Source of the DNA: Primula veris
Taxonomy: Eukaryota; Streptophyta; Magnoliopsida; Ericales; Primulaceae
Direction of reading: 5' to 3'
NCBI GenBank assembly: GCA_963682055.1
Contig: OY821740.1
Coordinates: 47,016,795 to 47,080,794, forward strand
Length of the DNA stretch: 64,000 nt
In this document: piece by piece, positions 1 through 10,795 of the stretch
Layout: every line of letters starts with the position of its first letter
Numbering within the stretch: the first letter of the stretch is position 1
The notes under the pieces: model-generated
What the model saw: only the letters and a program-made list of their open reading frames with translations
Databases searched by the model: none
What the model was told of the DNA's origin: nothing
Made by a program: the position numbers and the translations under genes

Positions 1-169
1 TTCAGTAAATGAAGGTTGAATTGTTGATTACTGTCTTTCGTTTGGTAAGGTCTAGCTACAATGCTTCAATAATAAAATGGAGTACCATCTTTTTTAGACC
101 AACATATATATTTTGGAAGTGGGATATCTAACTCAGAGTAAAACTATCTATGGTCATTATACATATATA

Positions 170-245
170 TACATCTCTATATACATATATTTTTTTTAAA
201 ATCTCTATATACATATTTATTTATTTTAAATCTCTATATACATCA
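170..245. repeat. Short tandem repeat, unit around ATCTCTATATACAT
   Basis: Three imperfect copies of ATCTCTATATACAT lie in a row, separated by T- and A-rich spacers. This is simple intergenic repeat DNA, seen directly. Confidence 0.6.
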
Positions 246-436
246 ATATCCTTCATCTACCGCTTTGTTTATTTATTTATTTTGAAAGTTCTATATGTTT
301 ATTTTTTATTAGTTGAGTTTTAAATAAACGATTAGATTATTTTGACTTCATATAATGTATATAAATAATTCGAGTCATGCTGACTCTGAGTTAGGTACCC
401 CACTTCCATATATTTTACAAAACATTTTATCTTGTA

Positions 437-669
437 CTCCCTCCGTCCCACTTTATAAGTCTTATGCGAAACCACGCGCAACTTTGACTGGGTTTGAACA
501 TGTAACTAAATAGCCGAAATAATTTTTTAAAAAAATCTATCATAGTTTAACATTTAAATTATATAGAAAAGTTTTGAAAATTTTCATTTCGGCTATTTAG
601 TTACATGTTTAAACACGGTCGAAGTTGTACGTGGTTTCGCATAGGACTTATATAGTGGGACGGAGGGAG
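437..669. mobile_element. Stowaway-type MITE with TA target-site duplication
   Basis: The 233 bp element begins CTCCCTCCGTCCCA and ends with the inverted complement TGGGACGGAGGGAG. It is flanked on both sides by TA (435-436 and 670-671). The inverted repeats continue inward for most of the length, so the whole element can fold into one hairpin. The termini and the TA duplication are the signature of Stowaway (Tc1/mariner-derived) MITEs. It has no coding capacity. Confidence 0.93.
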
Positions 670-833
670 TATCTTTTATTCTAATGTTGTAGCTGCCCTC
701 CTTTTCCCCACACCCGATAAATTGCAGTCTTTGTTTTATATGGATGAAAAAGTTTCCAACATGATTAATATGCATTTCTTTTATTTTCTTCATTACGCCT
801 TTGCTAGAATTATAGGCATCATTTATGTGTAAT

Positions 834-852
834 CCCCCCCCCCCCCCCCCCC
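834..852 (+). repeat. Poly-C run of 19
   Basis: An uninterrupted run of 19 C residues is followed by a T run. Such a long C tract is rare in this AT-rich sequence. It may be a real hypermutable tract, or its length may be an assembly artefact. Confidence 0.8.
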
Positions 853-1137
853 TTTTTCTGGTTCCAGAAAATAAATTTTCTTATTTAAGACACGGGCTAT
901 CAGAGTTATATTACTAAAAGGTATGAGTGGCTTAATTAATTTTACATAAAACATTTGGTATCCGCAAGACATGATCTTTTACTGGAATACCAGTGATCTA
1001 ACACTTTGTCATTTACTCCTTAATTTTACCCATTTGAATGATATAAATATCCTCCTTTGTCTCGCTGGGACAAAGACGTTAGTTCGATAAAGTATATGAT
1101 ATAAAACTAGTGTACTGCAGGATGTTGATTTTTGAAG

Positions 1138-1321
1138 TATGCTATTTTGGAAGAAGCTGATATCGCAAAAGAGGTTCACCCAACCAACATAGATTACCTG
1201 GGGGAAGAACTCTGCTATGTTCTTCTATCTTGTGAGTCAACTGTCTTTTAAAATTGTTCTGACTTTGTTATGTGAATCGCAGGTTTTGGTCCTAGCTCAC
1301 AAGGGTATAGAAAACATCCGG
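1138..1321 (+). pseudogene. Two exon-like segments of an unrecognised gene
   Basis: Segment 1138-1231 follows an AG and ends at GTGAGT. It reads 31 open codons, beginning YAILEEADIAKEVHP. Segment 1283-1321 follows CGCAG and ends before GTAGTA. Splice phase joins the two without a stop (LLS then CFGPSSQGYRKHPG). The acidic and aliphatic composition looks coding, but I do not recognise the family. No start codon or continuous model could be built across the repeats that follow. It may be internal exons of a gene starting left of the window, or a decayed copy. It could share a gene with the segments at 5521-6404. Confidence 0.3.
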
Positions 1322-1564
1322 GTAGTAGTTTTTATATACTTTTACTTCTTTTTTTACTATGTTATTCTTCCTTTCGGTTTCGACCACTGAGCAAGAGTCA
1401 TATTTTCATCACACTAGTTGTTTTTAGATACCAGGTCATGTGTTTCTATTGTCTTAAAAATTATATATTTAACCGGTCTTAATGATGTGAATTTTGATGC
1501 AAATTTTCATGTTTAGGACCCTTAATTTTACGGTTGTTAATATATGGTGCATCGTTATCTAACC

Positions 1565-3868
1565 TCTGGGATTAATTTAATTTCAAGTATTGGTTGTTTC
1601 TATCCTCTATTGCTCCCTGTCATCGTTTAAAGCTTGTACTAAACAAAAGACCTGATTGATTGAAGACTTGCTGGAAAAAAAAGTGCAAATTTCGATTAGA
1701 ATAACCTTATGTGATTTAAAATGTAGGCGTTTCTATCATGTCCAAAGTTAGCACAATGGGCATCTTTATCCAATTTAAGAATTTTGTCTTAACAAACAGT
1801 CTGATGTGTTTCTTGTTGATACTTTTTGTATTGAATGTCGTTTTAGAAACTTCCCCTTTTTTCAACTTCTTTTGAGAATAAAGGATTTATCATGTTCGAT
1901 TGAGGGAATAAACCCTAAACTAACTCCAAATCATGCTTATTTAGCTGTGTACATATTCAATTACAAAATTATAGCATCTCATGCATGGTTTCATTTTAAA
2001 TTTCTGTTCTGGCACTACCAGAATTCCTTTTCTTTTTATCTAGTTTTATGTTTGTACTCATCACGGTGATTATGGGACCAACAAAATAATTGTGTAACTC
2101 CTGTATACTCTTCCCAGGTATGTCCCTTGCTGCTTTGGTTTTGGAATTTTGAGTCTTGTTTATTAAGATTGTAGATCTCTTGTTTGTCGTCAACACTATT
2201 ATTAATACATTTAAGGGATATGTGCCGAGTTACTTTGTATATCTACTTGATATACTATGCATTCCATTATTGTGGTGTATTAATAATTTAAAACTGCGTA
2301 GTACATGTTTCCAACTCTTTGTTCTGTTTCATCTAAGCAACTGTAAATTGAAATTTTAAATGGCATATATGTTCCAAGTTGAGGTCTATGATGAATTATA
2401 TAAACTAATCTGTATTGTTAGGAGGTATGTTCTAACTTCCAAGTATCAGGTTAACTCAGTATTAGATATCCAATGAAAAATACTGAAAAATTAAATATTC
2501 CCTGCTTTTGTAGTAGAGCTGATGAGGGTATGCTTTATTAGGGTTCTTCTCATCAGATAAGGTAGACAGGTTCACATTTGTTTAATAACCGGTTGAATTT
2601 TTCCCAAAGGAAAGCTGGTTGCAATAATGGGTTGAGATTTGATGTGACGGTCATTGAAGGTTATTTCTGCCACTATGGTGGATGGGTCTTTAATCGATTT
2701 GTGGTAAAAAAGAGAGGTATATATCTCTTTGCTTGTTTTTCTCTTCATGAATCATGTCGTCTTTAATCCTTTAATTTAGTGCTCCAGTAACTAGATATTT
2801 TAATTTAATTTCAAGTAGGTAGTTATTTTTCTCTCGATTGTCTTATGTCATGATTCAAATCTTGTTCTGAACAAAAACCCTGGTTGGTTCAGGACTTGTT
2901 TAAAAAAATGTGCAAATTTTGAGTAGAATATTATCTAAAAATCTCCTTAAGTCATTTTAAATGTAGGCGTTTCTATCATGTCCAAAGTTTGTATAATGAT
3001 GTGAATTTTGATGCCCTAACCGACATGTTACGTACCCCCCCAGAGTGTTAGCGCACTGTGGTTCTTTATCTTATTTAAGAATTCTGTCTTAGAGAACAGT
3101 CTGACGTGTATCTTGTTGATAAATTTCTTATTGAATAAAGAAACTTTCCCCTTTATCAATTTCTTTTGAAAATAAAGGATTTATCATGTTTGATTAAGGG
3201 CATAAACCCTAAACTAACTCCAAATCATGCTTATTTAGCTTTGTTTACATATTCAGTTACAAAATTATAGCATCTCATGCTTGGTATCATGAATTTCTGT
3301 TCTGGAACTACCGCAGTTCCTTTTCTGTTCATCTAGTTATATGTTCGTACTTCCTAGTCATCATGGACATGGTGATTATTGGGCCAACACGTTAGTTGTG
3401 TAACTCCTTTTATAGGCTTTCCAGGTATGGCCCTTGTTGTTTTAGTTATGGATTTTATAGTTTTGTTTACTAAGTAGATCTCTTGTTTGTTCTCAACACT
3501 ATTATTCATACATTCGTGTGATATACTTTGTATTTATACCTGATATATACTACATATTCCATTATTGTGGTGTATTACTTAACTTTAGATATGCTCTTTG
3601 TAAAATAAATAAACAACGGTACATGTTTCTATCTCTTTGTTCTGTTTTATCTAAACAACTGTAAATTGAATTTTTGAGTCACATATATGTTCCAAGTTGA
3701 GGTCTACGATGAACTATATGAACTAATCTGTATTATTAAAGTATGTTCTAACTTCCAAGTATCGGGGTAACTCAGTAATAGATATCCAATGGAAAATACT
3801 TTAAAATTTAATATTCCTTGCTTTTGTAGTAGAACTGATGGGGGTATGCTTTATTAATCATCAGTTGA
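1565..3868. repeat. Diverged tandem duplication, two copies of about 1.0-1.1 kb
   Basis: Copy 1 (about 1565-2545) and copy 2 (about 2797-3868) share long collinear stretches. Examples are GTAGGCGTTTCTATCATGTC at 1723 and 2965, AACTAACTCCAAATCATGCT in both, and the GTAGTAGA-CTGATG-GGGTATGC block near 2511 and 3826. Offsets drift from about 1,240 to 1,315 bp because of indels. No convincing protein is encoded, so this looks like duplicated intron or intergenic DNA. Confidence 0.85.
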
Positions 3869-5520
3869 ACTTTTTTCAACTTTTTTCAAAACCGTCCTTT
3901 CATAAGAAAGCATATTCTGTCTTTGTAAGCCTCCTTGATCCACACTTTATATGGAGTCTGCTTTATTAAAAATTTATTTAAACTCTCTTTGTGTTGCACT
4001 CCTAAGTTCATTGTTTACACCGGTCTGTCCTGTTTTTGCATGGGTTTTCAATTCTATTGTTGAATTTTGCCAATTGACTTTTGCCTTTCTTGGTAAAGTT
4101 TTTGTGTTCGCACACTTGTACCCAGATTTACTGAGAATAAAGTAGATTTTTTTATTGCGAGCAATTATGTGTTGATTAACTCTCAAATGTTGTACATACC
4201 GTTGAGTTTTATTTAGTGAAAAGCCTAATGTAAACATAAACCCTGATGTAAACCTACAATTTCACTCATCCTGTATAGTCATTTTTACACAAATATCATT
4301 GGAAGACTTGTGCTCTACTGCTGGACTGTATCCTATTAATTATGTTTTATAGAATGGGACTATCAGAGTGCCTTGAGATATTCTTAGAGTTAATATAGTT
4401 GCCTCTATGTGAATGCCACCGTTTAAAAATGGAATATTGAAATTGGTAACTAAGTGTGGCCAAATGGCCCTATGTTAAGCTTCAATAGAGTATGGGCTAC
4501 ATGTTTTATCAGTAACAGATTATATACATTTGTTAGAATGTATCATCCATAAGGGAATTTAAAAAAAAAGTTTTTTAGTTAAAATTGAGTCAACCATCTT
4601 TTGAAGTGAGGTCGTTTTAATTAAGGTGGGCATGCTTAGCCATTCAGATTCTTTCTGTTACTTCGTCAATGTATTCTCTTTTCTTAATTTTTTTTGGTAG
4701 TTGTACACTGAAAAATATCTGCCTTTTATAAATAGAGGTTGTCCTGTATTTCTCTGTCCAGGTTTAGGTCCAATATTTGAACAACCGGAAACTCCCAAAC
4801 TTAGTTTTTCTCTTACTGTTAGTAATCGTCTTGTCTCGACCTCTTGTGGAACTTTCCCTTTTACTTTACCGTGCTTTTAATTCGTCCATCTGTGTTGCTC
4901 TTATAAAATGAGTAATTCATTGAGCGACTCCAGTTAAAAAACAATGCTTCAATAATGAAATAGCTGTACCATCTTTCCCAGAACCACAGGCATCAGTTGG
5001 AAAAAACTTGCACTTAAAAAATATATTGCTCCAATCAGGCGGTGTTGGGTACTCGGGTTAACAGAAAAATCAGTTATATTTTCTTCTGCAACTTGATATC
5101 TTTTCTGTAGTTTTATTGCACTCCGATTAAGTGGGATCAGTCTTGTTTCCTTTGTGAATCTACTGTCTGATTTTACTTGGCAAAGTGTTGTTCTGTTTTA
5201 TTCAACTTTCCATTGATTTAATTTTGTTATCGGACAGACTTGAAATGGGTCGTTATAGATGGTGCTACTTATTTAGATCGGTTAAAATGGAAGTACGAAA
5301 AGTGCAAGTTGAAAATTCTTGTCCCGCTTGGGGATTTATAAACTCTTCAAGTTACTTAAATTTCATATGATTATAAAGAGTTTTTAAATTGGTCGATATT
5401 TATTGTATGACTGGTTTCAGATTGAACTTACTAAACCTTGAACTCGGGGACTTGATCTTCAGTGTGTAGAAATTCAGACGAGTTCAGATTTCTCCTTGTT
5501 TATGTTTGTTGTATTTGTAG

Positions 5521-6404
5521 GATGTAGCAGGAGTATATTTCCATTACTATCCTACAAGGTTGGTATAAGTCTCTCTTTCGTCTTATCTTACAAAGTATGA
5601 TCTCTTTTACTCCATATGCAAATCAGAAGGTCTAAAAACATCTTTAACATGTATCCCTTATTAGTCCAACATAATTTTGCAGAAAACTTGTTTGTTTACA
5701 TGTTTGTTTTTCAAGGGGTCACTGACGAAGCCGATATGCATAATTAAGAACACTTTTTTTGTTTTATAAAAATTTAATGGCCCTTTTAACTCAGTGGTAG
5801 AGTAATGCCATCGGTAGGCGCAAGTCATCGGTTCAAATCCGATATGGGGCTTCAGTTAAAAAATTGTAACGTGACTTCTTTTTCTACCTCACATTTTGGT
5901 TATTAGCTTTTGTTTCACCAAAATCATTTTGTAGACCGGAACACTAGATAATTCTTCGTTAGGAAATATAAAACTATTTTTTTTGTTGTACCAAATAATT
6001 TCTGTTAGAGTATATTATTATCAGCATCGACTATATATTGATCAAGCCGGTTAGGTCATAATTGTTTTTTTTCCTTCTCAACTACATCTCCCTTTAACCT
6101 GTGGTGTAAGGTTAAGGACTTGCCAGAGGGTTCGCCTCAAATATTTAGATTGTAAATGAAGAAAAACCTTCATTGTATTAATCCCGGTTTACTTTCTTTT
6201 CTTGCCAAATTAGTTATATCAGATTTTTAGTTGACAGTTGTTGCCTTGTAGGTATCTGGGAAAACTAATCTGGTTTCTTTCCATAGAGGAAGGTTAAGTC
6301 CTGGTGAAAAACTTGCTAGAGCCATCATTAAGAAATCACATCAGGGTATGACTATGAAGCTCAAACAAGGCTGTGGCTTTTACCAAACTCCAAAGCCTGG
6401 TTTT
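5521..6404 (+). pseudogene. Exon pair of an unrecognised gene
   Basis: Exon-like segment 5521-5562 (preceded by TTTGTAG, followed by GTATAAGT) reads DVAGVYFHYYPTRL. In phase 0 it joins 6252-6404 (preceded by TTGTAG, followed by GTGAGT), which is 51 uninterrupted codons starting VSGKTNLVSFHRGRLSPGEK and ending YQTPKPGF. Canonical splice signals and an open frame across both make a real or recently lost exon pair likely. A possible upstream piece, KWVVIDGATYLDRLKWKYEK, lies at about 5247-5306 but has no clean donor. I do not recognise the protein. The intervening tRNA copy and downstream insertions suggest the locus may be decaying. Confidence 0.38.
5780..5851 (+). tRNA. Plastid-derived trnT copy, anticodon altered (likely pseudo-tRNA)
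   Basis: The 72 nt closely match plastid trnT-GGU, including acceptor GCCCTTT, the D arm AACTCAGTGGTAGAGTAA and the T arm ATCGGTTCAAATCCGAT. The anticodon loop reads ATCGGTA instead of the plastid ATGGTAA, which gives CGG in the anticodon position. The acceptor stem also has one mismatch (T opposite T) and the anticodon stem an A-C mismatch. It is best read as a nuclear insertion of plastid DNA that has drifted. No clear plastid sequence remains in the flanks. Confidence 0.85.
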
Positions 6405-6768
6405 GTGAGTCTTTCTCTATAACTTCCTTTCCTAGTGTACCAAATTTTGTTCTCACTTGTACTAACAAACAAAATATTTTCTTTTTACATATAATCAAAG
6501 AATTCTTAGAACTAGCCTTGGATTGCTAAGAGGTCGAGAACTCTTTATGCTTTGTCACGCTCAAAAATCCTTTTTTTTTTCTTTTTTATCTGTTAAATGG
6601 TACTCAAAAATCATTTGAAAACCTTTCTACACCCAGAAAACAATTTTAAGTTCATACATAATATATATAACCAAAGAATTCTGAAAACTTGTAACGACCC
6701 GGTCCTACGGACCGAACCGCCACGCCCGTATCAACAATATTGTCCGCTTTGGCACAACTTCCCAGAGG

Positions 6769-6823
6769 GGTCACCCATCCTGGTACTACTCCAAGCTAAG
6801 CACGCTTAACTATGGAATTCCGT
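6769..6823 (-). promoter_or_regulatory. 5S rRNA-like pol III promoter region in the Cassandra LTR at 6690-6980
   Basis: On the minus strand this reads like the internal control region of plant 5S rRNA, around GAGTAGTACCAGGATGGGTG preceded by TTAAGCGTGCTTAGCTTGGA. In 5S genes this region binds TFIIIA/TFIIIC. In Cassandra it is thought to support pol III transcription. Confidence 0.8.
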
Positions 6824-7075
6824 CCTTGCTGTTGTGCCGCACGGCTTTAAAAGGCCTTGTTGATAGAAAATGGATCTGTAAGCTCATATACCACACGAGT
6901 ACTCTCATATCTGGGCGATGTGGGACGGACGCACAACACCGCACCACAGAATTTCCTTCCTGGAAATCTGGGTCGTCACAATCACCCTCCCTTTAGGCAT
7001 GACGTCCTCGTCGGGCACGTCGTCCTTCAGGGGCTCACACACACGTGCTAGTCCCCACATTTCCGGCCAAATAGA

Positions 7076-7088
7076 GGCTCTGATACCA
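7076..7088 (-). other. Cassandra primer-binding site (initiator tRNA-Met)
   Basis: The minus strand reads TGGTATCAGAGCC, two bases inside the 5' LTR (7380-7091 in element orientation). This is the standard primer site of many plant LTR elements and fixes the element's direction. Confidence 0.9.
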
Positions 7089-7167
7089 TCTGTAACGACC
7101 CGGTCCTACGGACCGAACCGCCACGCCCGTATCAACAATATTGTCCGCTTTGGCACAACTTTCCGGG

Positions 7168-7224
7168 GGGTCACCCATCCTGGTACTACTCCAAGCTAAG
7201 CACTCTTAACTATGGAGTTCCGTC
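7168..7224 (-). promoter_or_regulatory. 5S rRNA-like pol III promoter region in the Cassandra LTR at 7091-7380
   Basis: Same 5S-derived segment as in the other LTR, with substitutions (for example GCTTAGAGTGC-type drift near 7203 and GGGGGTC in place of AGAGGGGTC). It lies in the 5' LTR of the minus-oriented element and so would drive the element transcript. Confidence 0.8.
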
Positions 7225-7568
7225 CTCGCTGTTGTGCCGCACGGCTTTAAAAGACCTTGTTGATAGGAAATGGATCTTTAAGCTCATATACCATACGAGT
7301 ACTCTCATATCTGGGTGATGTGGGACTGACGCACAACACCGCACCACAGAATTTCCTTCCTGGAAATCTGGGTCGTCACAAAACTAGCCGTGGATTACTA
7401 AGAGGTCGAGAACTCTATAGGCTTTGTCACGCTCTAATTTTTTTATAAAAAAATTGTCAAATGGTACTCAAAAATCATTTGAAAACCGTTCATTTTTATT
7501 AGAAATGTTACAATGTCACAGTTACACTCTTATACTGACATGAAGTTAACTTAAATGACATCCTTCAG

Positions 7569-7927
7569 AAAAAGCAGAACTTGATAAATGTCGGCTACTA
7601 TTCACTGTTTTGTCATCTAATGTTGTTTGTAGAACTTGACAATAGGAGATCGATTGCAGAGTTACAACTTATGTAAAACATGACAAAGTTAATGATATGG
7701 AGTAGCCTTATTATCCTCATAGGTAAAAAAAGAGAGGGCTTTGTTGATAATGAACTAACGTGCTATAACAGCCCCATCGATTCATCAACTATTGTAATAT
7801 GGAACTTTCAACTTCCAACAACTGGTAGACTAAAATGAGAATAATTGTCATTTTGATATGAATCTACAATTACAAAACTATGCAGAACATGAACAAGAAA
7901 AGAAGAAAAAGGAGCCTCATCATCCTC
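7569..7927 (+). other. Weak exon-like segments next to the unrecognised gene
   Basis: A stretch after CCTTCAG near 7569 can be read as KAELDKCRLLFTVLSSNVV. A 42 bp segment at 7886-7927 lies between TGCAG and GTAAGT. Both have plausible splice signals but are too short to be sure, and they could be the 3' part of the gene whose exons lie at 5521-6404. The convergent YUCCA gene ends at 8103. Confidence 0.2.
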
Positions 7928-8102
7928 GTAAGTACAAAATGCCCCAAGTGTTGTAAAAAGAACTTGGGCTTTTTGGAGAGGGCTGCCTCTCTATGCTACA
8001 TGTTTTTCTCTGTGTTTCTACACATTACCTTTACATATTGTTTCCTACCCGTGGGTGTAAAATAAGAAAGGGAAAACGATCAACACTTGGCAACTCTCAT
8101 GA

Positions 8103-10135
8103 TTAGAACGTCGAAATACACCGCCTGTGATTAGGGACCTTTTGTTTCTTCTGTTTCAGATCATCTTTGTATACTTTGCTAATGTCTTGTGCTATCCGTG
8201 TAGCGTCTGCAGATGCACCGGAGAGCCCTCTTCTTGTGAACCCAACAGCATAGAGCCCGGATTTTCCTTTCCAATTGTTAGGAAATTCTGTTTTTGGAAA
8301 TCCGTTCTTGCAAAAAAAATCAGTTTCCTGTACATATTTAAGAAAAATCAAGATCAGCCTTTTGATTCGTGTATTGTTTTTATGACTAGGTTAAATATTT
8401 TTTATTTATTTTTTTGTGTGTAATCAAACTAAGTTGATTATTGAAGAACACAGAAAAAAGAAAAAAAACGGTTCATGTTTTGACAAATGGAAACTTCCAA
8501 ATGCAACTAGAAGGGTCTATATATAGCTGTAGATTTAAGAAAAGAAGATGGTTAATGAGCTTTAAAAAAAAAACATTATAGTTCTTAGCACTCCCAGCTT
8601 TTTTTCATGCCTAGAAAACAAAAAACAAAAACCTTCGATTTAAGCTGGTTAACCAGATTCTCCATAACTTATAAGGAAAAAATAATGAAGTTCTACTTTT
8701 AAGTTGCAAGTAAACAAACCCTAAATAAATTCAACCCCCAGCTCATTTTTTCTTTATAGATTTGCTTAAACAAAAAAAACGGAACAGGTTCTCACCTGTA
8801 GCCAGTAAGGGACATTGCTGCGGTACCCTGTGGCAAGAACCACAGAATCAATTTCGAGCTTTTCACCATTAAGAAACTCTACACCGTTGGATGAAAACCT
8901 CTTGATACCTGGTACAACGGTGATATCACCGGATCGAATCTTCCCGAGAGCCCCGATATCAAGCACAGGGCTTTTTCCTTGAGTGTTTTTGAGCTCCAAA
9001 GGACCTGGGGACGGTCTCTTTATTCCATATTTATCTGTATTTCCGATAATAAACCATGTCAAGATCAATAAAATCTTGTCAACTAGCCACAAAGGTAGCC
9101 AACCCAGCATTAATGTCGCCAGGTGGAACGTCGATGTCCCGAATATTTCTCTTGGTAGTACATGAACCTGTAGAAGACAAATTTATAGCCTGCAGTTAGT
9201 ACTTATGACAATTTATATAACTTGGTTTTCCATTAGATGAGTTTAATACTTTGTAACTTCAAAACAAACCTTTTTTTTTTACTTATTTAAAGTTGACAAT
9301 TTATATTATCAGCTTAAAACTTATGCTTTTTTTGTTGTTGATCTTTTGAACTGAAAAAGCTAGAAGCTTTAAGCCGAATAAACTCTCCTTTTTCCTACAC
9401 AAAAAATATCATCTTAAATTTTAAAAAGCTGCAACTAAGCAAGCCTGGAATGTAAGTTTCTCGCGGACTTACCGAGTTACGAACCACCATGGATGGCTTG
9501 GCATTGTGGTTGCAGAGATCAAGAGAGACTTCCATTCCCGAATTACCGCACCCTACAACTAGAACTTCCTTTCCTGAATATTCTTCCCCCGATTTATACT
9601 CTGAAGCATGTATAACTTCACCCTTAAAATCACCAAGTCCCTCAATCTCTGGCTTTACACACTCTGCATTTTCGCCAGTGGCCACTACGATCCACTGGCA
9701 TATGTACTCAACCTCCTCAGCTCCATACCCTGTATCAGACAGGGTCTGGACCCGCCATGAACGGCATGGATGGTCGTATTTAGCTGATTGTACACACTCA
9801 TTGAACCGGGGGTTGATATCAAATTTCTTAGCGTAAGATTCAAGATATTCAATGAATTGTTTCTTAGAAGGGTATTCAGGGAAGTGATCGGGGAAGGGTA
9901 GTTTGGGTAGTTGGCAATGCTGTTTCGGGAGGTGGAGTTTTAGGCGATCATAAGTCCTTTTTTGCCATAATGAGGCTATGCAATCGGCTTTTTCGAGGAT
10001 TACAAAGGGTACCCCTTGTTCTCGAAGGGAAGCTCCGACCGCTAGACCTGATGGGCCTGCACCGACTATGATTGGTCCATTAACCCAAACACAACGGCGT
10101 GAGAAAAAATCATCTTGGCCTGAAAAATTGAACAT
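8103..10135 (-). CDS. YUC: YUCCA flavin-containing monooxygenase, auxin biosynthesis (YUC5/8/9 type)
   Basis: Converts indole-3-pyruvate to indole-3-acetic acid with FAD and NADPH, the last step of the main auxin route; cytosolic or ER-associated. Exons: 10135-9473, 9167-8796, 8327-8103, all GT-AG and in phase, giving 419 aa (usual YUCCA length 410-430). The FAD motif GAGPSG is at residues 25-30, the ATGEN segment at 152-156, the NADPH motif GCGNSG at 195-200, and ATGYRSNVP at 333-341; the end is RRCISTF. All key motifs are intact. The N-terminus (RRCVWVNGP before the FAD motif) and the C-terminal RRCIS resemble YUC5, YUC8 and YUC9 rather than YUC1/4 or YUC2/6. The ATG at 10135 is the first in-frame start and lies close behind a TATA box. 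Which of YUC5/8/9 it matches cannot be fixed by eye, so the symbol is given at family level. Confidence 0.95.
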
Positions 10136-10250
10136 TATTTGAAGCTCAAATTTTTCTATATAAGATAATGAATGTATTATTTTTATGTGAGAAGTGAGTC
10201 TGTGGTTTTTGAGATGAAGTTTGATGAAATTTGTGTTGGGGATTGGGGAG

Positions 10251-10258
10251 TTTATATA
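10251..10258 (-). promoter_or_regulatory. TATA box of the YUCCA gene
   Basis: On the minus strand the sequence reads CCCTATATAAACTCC, about 115 bp upstream of the ATG. It is a strong TATA match at a sensible distance for a 5' leader of about 80-90 bp. Confidence 0.7.
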
Positions 10259-10662
10259 GGGAGTTGGCCATGTGATGGTGAGAAGTTAATTAATGCTCAT
10301 TGAGGGGTCATTTACAAATCATAAGCTATAGTCTAGTTGGTAATTTTACAAGTTAATGAGTGATCATTCACTAATTCTATATTTTATCAATGTTTATAGC
10401 ACACTTTATTTTATTGCTTTGGAATTATAAAGAGGGTTTCATAATTACGTGATTTTTATATTGCAGGTGTAATTGAGTAATGTAGGTCGTCGCTAATTTC
10501 ATGAATTCCAGTATATTGCAATTTGCAGGGTATTAATTTGTAGTGTAAGGCTATGCTAAGATTGCTCATGCTAGCGGGAAAGCATGGAGATTCGATGATG
10601 TGTGGTGAAAGAGAATGCGCCTACTTACTGCTAGGGCTTGATACTGAAACAAAATAAACCGA

Positions 10663-10795
10663 CACTACAACAAAATTGGGGTTTTGCAGCGCACAAAAGT
10701 ACCATTAACAGCGCACATCGCGCGCTGTCCAGAACCGAGCTGGGTTAAGTCAGGTACTATTAACAGCGTACATTGTTCGCGAACATGCTATGTTC
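10663..10795 (+). mobile_element. CACTA-type transposon end (fragment)
   Basis: It begins CACTACAACAAAATTGGGGT and contains repeated subterminal motifs (ATTAACAGCGCAC, then ATTAACAGCGTAC). Terminal CACTA plus subterminal repeats is typical of EnSpm/CACTA elements. No matching inverted end was found nearby, so this is a truncated or solo end. Confidence 0.6.

Larger units (their letters stand above)
6690..7380 (-). mobile_element. Intact Cassandra TRIM retrotransposon with 5S-containing LTRs
   Basis: Two direct repeats of 290-291 bp (6690-6980 and 7091-7380), each TG...CA, enclose only 110 bp. The flanking 5 bp AAACT (6685-6689 and 7381-7385) is a perfect target-site duplication. On the minus strand the 5' LTR is followed two bases later by a primer-binding site TGGTATCAGAGCC (7088-7076), complementary to initiator tRNA-Met, and a purine tract precedes the other LTR (6994-6983). 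Each LTR carries a 5S-rRNA-like segment in the same orientation. This combination defines Cassandra, a non-coding terminal-repeat retrotransposon in miniature that depends on other elements for movement. The LTRs differ at only a modest number of sites, which suggests fairly recent insertion. Confidence 0.95.
6487..7497. repeat. Tandem duplication of about 170 bp, second copy split by Cassandra
   Basis: The block at about 6487-6655 (AAAGAATTCTTAGAACTAGC, TGCTAAGAGGTCGAGAACTC, AATGGTACTCAAAAATCATT) recurs at about 6672-6689 plus 7381-7497. The second copy is interrupted exactly at AAACT by the Cassandra element, so the duplication came before the insertion. Confidence 0.85.

Noticed and set aside
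1806..4237. Open frames of 62-87 codons on both strands
   Set aside because: They fall in the tandem duplication, are not conserved between the two copies and have no domain.
6597..7448. Several open frames of 60-93 codons on the plus strand
   Set aside because: They lie in the Cassandra LTRs, recur in both copies and run antisense to the 5S-like segment.
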